This document shows, one piece after another, positions 1 through 6,251 of a stretch of 7,960 nucleotides of DNA. Under the pieces are notes generated by a model. It worked only from the letters and a program-made list of their open reading frames with translations, made no database searches and was not told where the DNA came from. Made by a program: the position numbers and the translations under genes. How positions within the stretch are numbered: position 1 is the stretch's first letter; each line of letters begins with the position of its first letter. This DNA is from Bacteroides sp. (GTDB taxonomy: Bacteria > Bacteroidota > Bacteroidia > Bacteroidales > Muribaculaceae): positions 1 through 7,960 of the forward strand of contig JAAVDV010000044.1 in NCBI GenBank assembly GCA_014801595.1, written 5' to 3'.

Positions 1-21
1 GTAACCATCCGAAAAAGACCG
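1..21 (+). repeat. IS66 left terminal inverted repeat
   Basis: Bases 1-21 are the exact reverse complement of 2118-2138. Similarity continues imperfectly for about 7 more bases (22-28 against 2111-2117, 5 of 7 matching). The window begins on the first base of the element. Confidence 0.95.
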
Positions 22-36
22 CCTAAGTTATCAACA

Positions 37-71
37 AAAAAATCTTGCGATGTTTATTCGCAAGATTTTTT
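37..71 (-). terminator. tnpC terminator (bidirectional hairpin, stop codon in loop)
   Basis: A perfect 14-bp stem (37-50 with 58-71) encloses a 7-base loop. Arms are A-rich on one side and T-rich on the other, so it reads as an intrinsic terminator in both directions. The tnpC stop codon (54-56) lies in the loop, so the last codons of tnpC form one arm. It would end tnpBC transcription and could block readthrough into the element from outside. Confidence 0.75.
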
Positions 72-1640
72 GTAATAGTACGGAGTCATCTGTTTGATTT
101 GCTCCGGAGTCATATCGTCGCGCAGATTACCCAACACGTGTATGAGCCAATCAAGCGGATTTATGCCTACGATGTCACAACTTTCAATAAGCGAGTAGAA
201 AATGGCGTTGTCAACCGCTCCGCTATCGTTTTTACTGAACAGATAGTTCTTTCTGCCCATCACCGTAGGGCGTTGCGTGCGCTCAACAGGATTGTTGTCT
301 ATGTTGTAGCGACCGTCAAGCGCATAGCGCCGCAATCTCGGCCATAACTTATAGGCGTAGTCAATGGCCCTGCCCATGGGATCTGCGGGAGTACATTGGG
401 TATGCACCTGTTCCATCCATTTTTCCATGGCGTCCATTATGGGTATGGCTTTGGATTGTCGCTCACGGGCTATCTCTTCAATGCTCATCTTCCTTGCCTT
501 GATGTTGGCTTCAAGGGTATACAGCAATTCTATCCATTTGACTGCCTGTGCTGATAGACGGGGATGGGATTTTTGTGCATCGGTAAATTTACGGCGCACG
601 TGTGCCATGCAGCCCAACAGTGTCACATTCTCCTGAAGTTCGAAGTAATCGTACACTCCGTATCCGTCCGTCTGTATTGCTCCTTTAAAATTCCGCAACT
701 CGGCCCGTGGAACGGTACCGGCCCGGGATCCGTTCATGTAAAGGAAGTACAGTCCATGACCCTGCGGCCGGCTATCAAGGAACTGCCATGCGTATCCCTT
801 GCGGCTGTTCCCCGGTTTGTCTGCTATCCGCCATGGGACTTCATCGGCCTGAAGATAGTCACTCTGTAGAATGTCGGCCCTGAGTGCCTCATATACCGGT
901 TCGACTCTGGATGCCGCGGCATGAACCCAGTCATTGACAGTCGATGTGGGCAACTTCACTCCCAGATCGGCATATTGCTTTACCTGACGGTATTCGGGGA
1001 GGTGATAACGATATTTATCTATGATGATCTGCGCCAGCATATCCGCTCCCACATGGTTGCCTCCAATGACAGCCTCCGGAACTTTTGCCTGATATATCCT
1101 CGGATTGGGCATATCCTTGTCGGCCTTGGCGCGCAATATGGGACGCTCGATGACCTCGACCCATACCTTGGCCGGTTCACGGTGTAGGATTCTCGTGATA
1201 TCCTTGCCGATGATATCACATTCCTGTACATCTATCCCCTCAGGCATGAGGGTGGTGAGGCGCTCCTCCAAGCCATGATAACGGTATCTTGCAGGCCGGG
1301 AACTGCTTTTACGGTTCTTTTCCCTTCGACGACACCCCTCTTTTTCTATCTCTTTCGCCATCTGCTCAATCTGCAACGCTTTCTCATCCATCGCCTCATT
1401 GAACAACTCGTCAAACAGCCCCGGCTGATTGGAGGGCACTTGGGACATCAGACGATCCGACTTAGCTCCGTAGAGCATGCGCTCCAGATAGGCGATACGA
1501 CTCCTCAGCGAAACTTCATTTGCTTTCAGGGCATTGGACTCTGCCTTCAGGGCATTGGACTCTGCCTTCAGGGCATTGGACTCTGCCTTCAGGGCAGCGT
1601 TTTCTACAAGAAGTTCTTCATATGTCGGAGTCTTATTCAT
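54..1640 (-). CDS. tnpC: IS66-family transposase TnpC (DDE)
   Basis: This is the catalytic transposase of the IS66 element, 528 residues, a normal length for the family. The N-terminus (about 8-55) is a leucine/alanine-rich coiled coil containing three identical seven-residue repeats (ALKAESN type). Residues 56-115 are a charged linker. The segment where most IS66 transposases carry a four-cysteine zinc finger (about 120-165) has only C141, so that finger appears lost. The DDE core follows: D266 in YLQADEVPW, D325 in IQTDGYGVYD, the CMAHVRRKF motif at 344-352, and E453 in DNNPVERTQRP. The C-terminus (about 480-510) matches the IS66 C-terminal domain (FYSLIESCDIVGINPLDWL). The start ATG lies 19 bp after tnpB, suggesting coupled translation. 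Function is by family similarity; I see no inactivating change. Confidence 0.95.
   Translation of the reverse strand: MNKTPTYEELLVENAALKAESNALKAESNALKAESNALKANEVSLRSRIAYLERMLYGAKSDRLMSQVPSNQPGLFDELFNEAMDEKALQIEQMAKEIEKEGCRRREKNRKSSSRPARYRYHGLEERLTTLMPEGIDVQECDIIGKDITRILHREPAKVWVEVIERPILRAKADKDMPNPRIYQAKVPEAVIGGNHVGADMLAQIIIDKYRYHLPEYRQVKQYADLGVKLPTSTVNDWVHAAASRVEPVYEALRADILQSDYLQADEVPWRIADKPGNSRKGYAWQFLDSRPQGHGLYFLYMNGSRAGTVPRAELRNFKGAIQTDGYGVYDYFELQENVTLLGCMAHVRRKFTDAQKSHPRLSAQAVKWIELLYTLEANIKARKMSIEEIARERQSKAIPIMDAMEKWMEQVHTQCTPADPMGRAIDYAYKLWPRLRRYALDGRYNIDNNPVERTQRPTVMGRKNYLFSKNDSGAVDNAIFYSLIESCDIVGINPLDWLIHVLGNLRDDMTPEQIKQMTPYYYKKSCE
1531..1593 (-). repeat. Three perfect 21-bp tandem repeats inside tnpC
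   Basis: Units 1531-1551, 1552-1572 and 1573-1593 are identical, with degraded partial copies on both sides. Each unit encodes seven residues, exactly one coiled-coil heptad, so gain or loss of a unit keeps the frame and changes the length of the N-terminal coiled coil. Confidence 0.95.
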
Positions 1641-1659
1641 ACCTTAAAGATACGAATAA

Positions 1660-2070
1660 TCAGCGAGATAACCAAATTTTCGGACTGCTTTTTGCAATCT
1701 CGGATAACGATTTTTTCTCCGTATCATTGACCTCATATCTGCTGCGGCGTGCCACTCTCGGTGATATCCCCTCCATCAATAACACCAGTTCATCCCAACG
1801 CATTGATCTGAAACCGACCCCGCTGCGCAGGAATATTTTCGGGTGGAACCGACCCTTCTCAAGACGCTTGTAGTACATCACATATCCCCCGCGTTCCCAA
1901 TGCAAAAGTTTCATTATCTTACGGCTTGTTCCAACAAATATATAAACATCTCCATTTGTAGGATCAAGTCCCACTTGTCTGACTAAGCCACACATCCCGT
2001 TAACACCTATCCGCATATCGCTCGGATTCCGGGACATAACAATACGATTTCCTTCATTCAAATTGAACAT
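1660..2070 (-). CDS. tnpB: IS66 accessory protein TnpB
   Basis: This is the IS66 Orf2/TnpB accessory protein needed for transposition in characterised IS66 elements; its biochemical role is not settled. The family signature is clear: MFNLNEGNRI at the N-terminus, then SDMRIGVNGMCGLVR, LDPTNGDVYIFV, KLLHWERGGYVMYYKRLEKGRF. I chose the ATG at 2070 (136 residues) over the upstream in-frame ATG at 2109, because family members begin at MF.L.e.nr and the extra 13 residues have no family resemblance. The family is usually about 115-120 residues; this copy has an extra basic C-terminal tail. It lies directly upstream of tnpC. Confidence 0.92.
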   Translation of the reverse strand: MFNLNEGNRIVMSRNPSDMRIGVNGMCGLVRQVGLDPTNGDVYIFVGTSRKIMKLLHWERGGYVMYYKRLEKGRFHPKIFLRSGVGFRSMRWDELVLLMEGISPRVARRSRYEVNDTEKKSLSEIAKSSPKIWLSR

Positions 2071-2084
2071 GGTGTTTTTGAGTG

Positions 2085-2092
2085 CAAAAATA
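2085..2092 (-). promoter_or_regulatory. Possible -7 box for tnpBC
   Basis: On the minus strand this reads TATTTTTG, matching the Bacteroides -7 consensus TAnnTTTG, about 15 bases before the tnpB ATG. No TTTG -33 box is found at 19-21 bp spacing, so this is a weak call. Confidence 0.35.
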
Positions 2093-2117
2093 CACATCAA
2101 AAACGCCATGACATAGT

Positions 2118-2138
2118 CGGTCTTTTTCGGATGGTTAC
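2118..2138 (-). repeat. IS66 right terminal inverted repeat
   Basis: Exact reverse complement of bases 1-21. The last base of the element is 2138; the flank starts GTAAAAGG. Confidence 0.95.
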
Positions 2139-2142
2139 GTAA

Positions 2143-2172
2143 AAGGCACCCGGCTTCAACCTGAGGTGCCTT
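2143..2172 (-). terminator. Terminator of the first TetR gene
   Basis: An 8-bp perfect stem (2143-2150 with 2165-2172, arms AAGGCACC and GGTGCCTT) ends on the minus strand in a short T run (CCTTTT). It lies 45 bp after the TetR stop codon and only 4 bp from the IS66 end. Confidence 0.6.
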
Positions 2173-2216
2173 AATTCTTATTATAATTCGTCTTGAGTAT
2201 TACAGCTTTCTATAAT

Positions 2217-2837
2217 TCACCTATTCTTCAAAAAGCTATAAATTGTATCGTATGAGATTTTTAATTTATCAGGCTCATAGCCTGATTTGGTGAACACACC
2301 CTTAAATGATTGACCTAAGTAGGCATCCTCGAACAAACCGCTTACAATAAGAGAATCCACATCATCCCGGATTTCGCCTGTTGACATGGCATTTTGGATT
2401 ACCTCGTTCCAAATCCCGATTTCCTCATGATACCAGTTAAGAACCTGTTCCTTGAAATGCTCCACATAGGTCAGAGCGGAATTCTCTATGCGCATAAGCG
2501 CCTCATTAAGATTCTTTATTCCCAATTGGCCGAGACTTTCCTGTTCACGTTTAAGAACCTCGATATAATAATTATAGAAAGAGCAAAGAGAACATCTATA
2601 TGCTGCCGGGACTGCCTTGATTGAGGATGTGCTGAAAACAAGTTTGGTCAGCACCTCTTTAAATAGTCCCTCTTTATTCTTAAAATAGTAGACCATAGAC
2701 CCGCGGCTTATACCAATCTCCTTCTCCATGACAGTGAAAGAGACCCGCTCGTAAGACATAGTGGCAAATAACCGGAATGCCTCCATAAGAATTCTTTTAC
2801 GGCTGGCTTCGCCCTTACTCAATTCTGATTTATCCAT
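2217..2837 (-). CDS. TetR/AcrR-family transcriptional regulator (first)
   Basis: A 206-residue protein, typical TetR length. Residues about 11-58 form the N-terminal helix-turn-helix domain: ASRKRILMEAFRLFA, VMEKEIGISRGSMVYYF, then the family signature YYFKNKEGLF at 50-59. The rest is a divergent, probably all-helical ligand-binding and dimerisation domain that gives no ligand clue from sequence alone. It is transcribed divergently from the alpha-oxoamine synthase operon across a 209-bp region holding promoters for both directions, the classic layout for a TetR protein repressing its neighbour and itself. The AT-rich palindrome at 3017-3036 is its most likely operator. The ATG at 2837 fits the -7 box at 2866-2873, giving a leader of about 22 bases. 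DNA-binding function is confident; target and ligand are inferred. Confidence 0.92.
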   Translation of the reverse strand: MDKSELSKGEASRKRILMEAFRLFATMSYERVSFTVMEKEIGISRGSMVYYFKNKEGLFKEVLTKLVFSTSSIKAVPAAYRCSLCSFYNYYIEVLKREQESLGQLGIKNLNEALMRIENSALTYVEHFKEQVLNWYHEEIGIWNEVIQNAMSTGEIRDDVDSLIVSGLFEDAYLGQSFKGVFTKSGYEPDKLKISYDTIYSFLKNR

Positions 2838-2865
2838 TGAATTTAGATGGTTTTAGATTCTTATG

Positions 2866-2897
2866 CAAAGATAGCAAATTATAACGAGGTGGAGAAA
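2866..2897 (-). promoter_or_regulatory. Bacteroides-type promoter of the first TetR gene
   Basis: On the minus strand TATCTTTG (2866-2873) is a full TAnnTTTG -7 match, with TTTC (2894-2897, one mismatch to the -33 TTTG) 20 bp upstream. Confidence 0.6.
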
Positions 2898-2956
2898 TTT
2901 ATGCGGTAATTTGAGATAATGATACCTGCAATCCTCCCAAAACAGGTTAATACCGG

Positions 2957-2995
2957 GAAATTTCGTGCTTTTTTTCAAGGTGATAGTGAAATTTC
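2957..2995. promoter_or_regulatory. Paired GAAATTTC palindromes upstream of the synthase promoter
   Basis: The perfect 8-bp palindrome GAAATTTC occurs at 2957-2964 and 2988-2995, 31 bp apart, about three helical turns. The second copy sits just after the -33 position of the rightward promoter, which lacks a TTTG box. They could be regulator half-sites, but short AT-rich palindromes arise by chance; treat as tentative. Confidence 0.25.
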
Positions 2996-3007
2996 GGAAA
3001 AAATCTT

Positions 3008-3015
3008 TATCTTTG
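3008..3015 (+). promoter_or_regulatory. -7 box of the alpha-oxoamine synthase operon
   Basis: TATCTTTG is a full match to the Bacteroides TAnnTTTG -7 element, placing transcription start near 3020-3024 and leaving a leader of about 25 bases before the ATG at 3047. No TTTG is found 19-21 bp upstream, so the -33 box is poor; such promoters may need an activator. Confidence 0.6.
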
Positions 3016-3016
3016 C

Positions 3017-3036
3017 AATATAATATACATTATATT
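3017..3036. promoter_or_regulatory. Candidate TetR operator at the operon start
   Basis: Two perfect 8-bp arms (AATATAAT at 3017-3024 and ATTATATT at 3029-3036) flank a 4-bp centre. The site begins 1 bp after the -7 box and covers the expected transcription start, where a bound dimer would block RNA polymerase. The first TetR gene is the divergent neighbour and the natural candidate to bind it. The low-complexity AT composition keeps confidence moderate. Confidence 0.5.
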
Positions 3037-3046
3037 TTTAACAGTC

Positions 3047-4315
3047 ATGAAGTACACCGTCAACATGACCTCCAACAAGAATAGCAAGGATGGCTCTATT
3101 CTTGGAAAAGTAGCTGACTTTCAACAAGAGTTGAAGCAGCACGAGGCGGCAGGTCTAAACAACTATAAGAAGCATCCTCATGTAAGCGCGTGCGATCGAG
3201 AATCACTGGTCTATAACAGGCATACCAACAAAACGGAGAAACTCGTGATATTTGGATCCAACAGTTATCTTGGAGCCACCATATTTCCGGAAGCGATAGA
3301 AAAAGCAACGGCTGTTACAAAAGAGTTCGGAATCGGCTCAGGAGGAGTACCGCTGCTCACCGGCACAACAATCTATCAGACAGAGCTGGAGAAGGTGATT
3401 GCCGAGAAAACAGGATTCGATGATGCCATGTTGTTCTCCTCCGGATATACCGCCAATCTGGGTATCATCTCCGGACTGCTACGAAGCAATCACCTTATAA
3501 TACACGATAAGCTCGACCATGCCAGTCTGCTTGATGCAACCATCCTGTCTGGGGCAAAGATGTTGCGTTTCAAGCACGGGGATATGAATCATCTGAGGAA
3601 GATACTTGAGGCCAACGCTGAACAGTATCCCAACGGCATAATGGTGGCTACCGACGGAGTGTTCAGTATGGACGGCGACATTGCCAATATTCCTGAAATA
3701 CTCGCCCTCTGCAGAGAATATAACGCTCTCCTCCTCATAGATGATGCCCATGCAACCGGTGTGATCGGAGAGAAAGGTGCAGGTACGCTTTCACATTATG
3801 GCATCACCGACAGAGAGGGTATCATCGTCACCGGCACTCTGAGCAAAGCTGTGGGAACCGTCGGTGGTTATATAACCGCTTCGCAGGAGATAATCGACTA
3901 TCTCAGAATATATGCGCGAAGCAATATGTTCTCCACCTCGCTTCCTCCTTCTGTATGCGCCGGTGCGATTGAGGTATTCAAGAAGATGGATAGCTCCGAT
4001 GTGGTTGAAAAACTTCGTGAAAACACGGTGTATATGCAAAGCGCATTAAGGACAGCGGGATTCAATATTCTAAACACCGAGACCCCCATCATCCCTCTCG
4101 TGGTCGGAGATATTGAAGTCCTGACCTATATGGTGAAGGATGCGTTCGACAACGGATATTTCATCAATGCCATAGTTCCTCCTGTTGTTCCGCCAAACCT
4201 GACGCGATTCAGGATCAGTGTCATGGCGAGCCATACCAAAGAGGATATAGACGGATTGGTGGATCTTCTCATAAAGCTTTTCGAAAAATATAACTTACCC
4301 CGATATGTCAAATAA
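3047..4315 (+). CDS. PLP-dependent alpha-oxoamine synthase (serine palmitoyltransferase/AONS-like)
   Basis: A 422-residue fold-type I PLP enzyme of the alpha-oxoamine synthase family, which condenses an amino acid with an acyl thioester with loss of CO2. Visible landmarks: FGSNSYLG (69-76), glycine-rich GIGSGGVPLLTGT (95-107), LFSSGYTAN (129-137), LDHASLLDA with H158 as the residue expected to stack on the PLP ring, TDGVFSMDGD (202-211), IDDAHATGVIG (D232 and H235 expected to contact the cofactor), and VTGTLSKAVG with K267 as the expected Schiff-base lysine. All catalytic residues are present. The N-terminus is about 40-50 residues longer than biotin-pathway AONS, as in serine palmitoyltransferases. 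No biotin genes are nearby, and the next gene encodes an acyltransferase-like protein, favouring a lipid role. Family members differ in amino acid and acyl donor, so the substrate is not assignable. The alternative start at residue 7 is possible. Likely cytoplasmic. Confidence 0.9.
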   Translation: MKYTVNMTSNKNSKDGSILGKVADFQQELKQHEAAGLNNYKKHPHVSACDRESLVYNRHTNKTEKLVIFGSNSYLGATIFPEAIEKATAVTKEFGIGSGGVPLLTGTTIYQTELEKVIAEKTGFDDAMLFSSGYTANLGIISGLLRSNHLIIHDKLDHASLLDATILSGAKMLRFKHGDMNHLRKILEANAEQYPNGIMVATDGVFSMDGDIANIPEILALCREYNALLLIDDAHATGVIGEKGAGTLSHYGITDREGIIVTGTLSKAVGTVGGYITASQEIIDYLRIYARSNMFSTSLPPSVCAGAIEVFKKMDSSDVVEKLRENTVYMQSALRTAGFNILNTETPIIPLVVGDIEVLTYMVKDAFDNGYFINAIVPPVVPPNLTRFRISVMASHTKEDIDGLVDLLIKLFEKYNLPRYVK

Positions 4316-5504
4316 ATTCTCATTCAAATGGTGTCGGACTATAGATGATATCAGCCCGGACGATTGGGTAAAAATATACGGTTCTGACATCATCAAGGGC
4401 CGAGGGTTCATGAAAGCCAACGAAGAGGCAGAATTTGAGAATGTAGAGTTTCACTACCTTCAGGTGTTCAAAGGCAACCGGATAATAGCTATCGTTCCCT
4501 GCTTCGCATACGGCATGGACTTACTCAATATTGCATCTTCAGGTGAGGCCAAGACCCGCATAGCATGGATACGCAAGCTATTCCCGAAATTCCTTAAACT
4601 GCGGGCGTTCGTCACCGGCTCATACGCGGCAACCTGTGAACACTTCATTGAGTATGCCTCAGACCTCAGTAAAGAAGAGAAAAAGGAGGTTGCAGAGATC
4701 ATCGGCGGGGAGATCAAGAAAAAGAGCAGGGAGGTAAAAGCCAGTTTCGTTTTCGTCAAAGATGTGAGAGAACGCAGCATCAATCAGGTGAAAGATATTC
4801 TCACCTCCGACTACAAATTTTTCATCTCCTTCCCGACCACTGCCATTCCTATCATAAGTGAAGTTGAATATCCGGCTTCCCTGAGAAAGAAAAACCGCAA
4901 GCGTTTCAGGAACTTTAGAGAACGTTTTGAGAAAGAGTTCTACTGGGAAACGATTACAGACTTCGGAGGAGAAACTGTACGAGACTTCACCCACCTCTAT
5001 AAGGCTGTTCTTGACAAGGCCAAGAACAAATTTGAGTTCCTTAATGAGAAGTTCTTCGATTCCGTCAACAAACTTTTAGGTGACGGTGCATTTCTTCTCG
5101 TAGGGAAGAACAAAGAGACCGATGAGATTCGCGTGATGGTTCTCATCCTGGAGAATGAAGCCAACTTGATTCCTCTCTACATGGGGTTCAAATACAAGGA
5201 TGACGATTCAAAGGTATTATATCTCAACACGATATTCAACACAGTCAAGGAGGCAGAGAAGCGTGGTAAATCATACGTGGATTTCGGGCAGATGAGTTAT
5301 TATCCGAAAACAATGTCAGGAGCTTTGGTAGAAAACATCTATTATGGTTTCTGGTCAAGAAAGCCCATTGTCCAATGGCTGATAAATCATGGTCTTGACA
5401 AAATCTTCACTCCTCCGGCTGTTCCGGAACATGTGTATCTGGAACCATACGCAGATGAAGCCCACCGCATATTGACAGAAAAAGGTTTTGTGCTTCTGAA
5501 CTAA
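4305..5504 (+). CDS. GNAT/FemAB-fold acyltransferase-like protein, partner of the synthase
   Basis: A 399-residue protein that I place in the acyl-CoA N-acyltransferase (GNAT/FemAB-like, BioF2-type) superfamily. Supporting features: an N-terminal half with FHYLQVFKGNRIIAIVPCF (49-67), the two-domain length, a very basic segment at about 191-204 (SLRKKNRKRFRNFR) of the kind linking the domains, FLLVGKNKETDEIRVMVLIL (263-282), and near the C-terminus YVDFGQMSYYPKTMSGA (324-340), which resembles the conserved C-terminal motif of these proteins. No signal peptide or membrane segment is evident. Its ATG overlaps the synthase stop by 11 bp, so the two are translationally coupled and probably act in one pathway. 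By analogy with Caulobacter, where a GNAT-fold ceramide synthase works with serine palmitoyltransferase, it may N-acylate the synthase product. That role is inference; family assignment is fairly confident. Confidence 0.75.
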   Translation: MSNKFSFKWCRTIDDISPDDWVKIYGSDIIKGRGFMKANEEAEFENVEFHYLQVFKGNRIIAIVPCFAYGMDLLNIASSGEAKTRIAWIRKLFPKFLKLRAFVTGSYAATCEHFIEYASDLSKEEKKEVAEIIGGEIKKKSREVKASFVFVKDVRERSINQVKDILTSDYKFFISFPTTAIPIISEVEYPASLRKKNRKRFRNFRERFEKEFYWETITDFGGETVRDFTHLYKAVLDKAKNKFEFLNEKFFDSVNKLLGDGAFLLVGKNKETDEIRVMVLILENEANLIPLYMGFKYKDDDSKVLYLNTIFNTVKEAEKRGKSYVDFGQMSYYPKTMSGALVENIYYGFWSRKPIVQWLINHGLDKIFTPPAVPEHVYLEPYADEAHRILTEKGFVLLN

Positions 5505-5524
5505 CCCTTACGAATTTAAGGTTA
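5503..5524. terminator. Weak hairpin between convergent genes
   Basis: CCTTA (5506-5510) pairs with TAAGG (5517-5521), extendable with one bulged C. It covers the stops of both convergent genes, which are 3 bp apart. There is no T run on either side, so it is at best a weak bidirectional terminator. I see no better one between the genes. Confidence 0.25.
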
Positions 5525-6101
5525 TATCGGGTAGGTTAAAACTGCCGTCGGGATACATTGAGCAAAGCTTCAGATATAAGCCATTGTAAATCTCTCCTAA
5601 CCGCTGATAAGGCATTTTCTTACATCGTGTCTTCTTTGGGTCAAGCAAATTCGGAGTGTTCTTAACGGCTTGTGTCCAGTACCGTTCATTTAATAGCTTT
5701 TGGGATATAATGACCTGTCTGAACCAGGGTATTATCCTTAGGGCCTGCATCTCTATATAATGAGTGATCGAGAGCGTATCATGAAAGATTCCAAAGTTTT
5801 TCAGATATCCGTAAGCCTTTTGAATCTGTTCCATCTTGACCTCCCAGTATGATTGGATATTGCGGTCATGAGGTTCTACCGAATACAAAACATTCAGAGG
5901 GGAATTGTAGTATTGCAACACCGCCTGACAGAATATATCTTCTTTATTATTGAAATACTTATAAATCGTCCCTCGGGTCTTTCCGGTGGCATTTTCGATT
6001 AAGGCAATTGTTATAGCCTCATAGTTTGTAACTAAGAACAATGGAAGCACGCTTTCCAATATTCTTTGTTTCGTGCCCATAATTCTCTCTTGTCGGTTCA
6101 T
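5508..6101 (-). CDS. TetR/AcrR-family transcriptional regulator (second)
   Basis: A 197-residue TetR-family protein. The helix-turn-helix domain covers about residues 8-58: MGTKQRILESVLPLFL, ITIALIENATGKTRGTIYKYF, with the signature GTIYKYFNNKEDIF at 45-58. The remainder is a poorly conserved ligand-binding domain with many aromatic residues. The first ATG (6101) gives seven extra residues; the ATG at 6080 (MGTKQRI) would also make a normal TetR start, so the start is uncertain. The gene is convergent with the synthase operon, the stops separated by 3 bp, so transcription of one opposes the other. Its own promoter carries a 36-bp perfect palindrome, pointing to autoregulation. It is clearly different in sequence from the TetR protein at 2217-2837, so this is not a duplication. 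Confidence 0.92.
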   Translation of the reverse strand: MNRQERIMGTKQRILESVLPLFLVTNYEAITIALIENATGKTRGTIYKYFNNKEDIFCQAVLQYYNSPLNVLYSVEPHDRNIQSYWEVKMEQIQKAYGYLKNFGIFHDTLSITHYIEMQALRIIPWFRQVIISQKLLNERYWTQAVKNTPNLLDPKKTRCKKMPYQRLGEIYNGLYLKLCSMYPDGSFNLPDITLNS

Positions 6102-6109
6102 AACTTAAT

Positions 6110-6140
6110 CAGGAGTTTGCTGTTTTGCGGCAAACTCCTG
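6110..6140 (-). promoter_or_regulatory. Hairpin directly upstream of the second TetR start codon
   Basis: A perfect 11-bp stem (CAGGAGTTTGC at 6110-6120, GCAAACTCCTG at 6130-6140) with a 9-base loop. On the minus-strand transcript its base is only 8 bases before the ATG at 6101. No T run follows on either strand, so it is not a standard terminator; its position suggests an effect on translation initiation or mRNA stability. Confidence 0.55.
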
Positions 6141-6149
6141 TCAATATAT

Positions 6150-6227
6150 AAAAAGGCACGAATCTGCACACACTTGTAAAGAAGCCACTGGTAAAGGCTG
6201 ATGGACTAAGCGTGTGCAGAACGTGCC
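6150..6227 (-). terminator. Possible leader terminator (attenuator) before the second TetR gene
   Basis: On the minus strand GGCACG plus TCTGCACAC-type arms (6212-6227) pair with 6155-6171: 15 bp in two blocks split by a small asymmetric bulge. The hairpin is followed at once by TTTTTATATA (6154 downward). The 40-base loop is long for a terminator but has an internal AGCC/GGCT stem (6183-6199). It would end transcription about 200 bases after the predicted start and before the TetR ORF. Confidence 0.5.
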
Positions 6228-6251
6228 GTATTTTCACAAAAATACGACACG
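6222..6251 (-). promoter_or_regulatory. Competing hairpin (antiterminator candidate)
   Basis: Arms 6222-6234 and 6239-6251 pair over 13 bp with one mismatch and a 4-base loop. The arm at 6222-6227 (GGCACG on the minus strand) is also the first arm of the terminator hairpin at 6150-6227. On the minus transcript this hairpin forms first, so the two structures are mutually exclusive at their shared bases. Confidence 0.5.

Larger units (their letters stand above)
1..2138 (-). mobile_element. Complete IS66-family insertion sequence (tnpB + tnpC, no tnpA)
   Basis: The element is bounded by perfect 21-bp inverted repeats starting GTAACC; IS66 elements typically begin GTAA. It carries tnpB and tnpC in the usual order on the minus strand, 19 bp apart. 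There is no room for a tnpA: only 68 bp separate the right end from the tnpB start. Both frames are open and the DDE residues of TnpC are present, so it may be active. IS66 elements usually duplicate 8 bp of target; the right flank starts GTAAAAGG (2139-2146), but the left flank lies outside the window, so the duplication cannot be checked. Confidence 0.95.

Noticed and set aside
1275..1873. Plus-strand ORFs of 117-151 residues with repeated GHWTLPS-type or GIGLCLQ-type units
   Set aside because: They are antisense shadows of the tnpC tandem repeats and tnpB.
2039..2109. Upstream ATG at 2109 as the tnpB start
   Set aside because: The family start motif begins at the ATG at 2070, and the extra residues have no family similarity and would begin very near the IS end.
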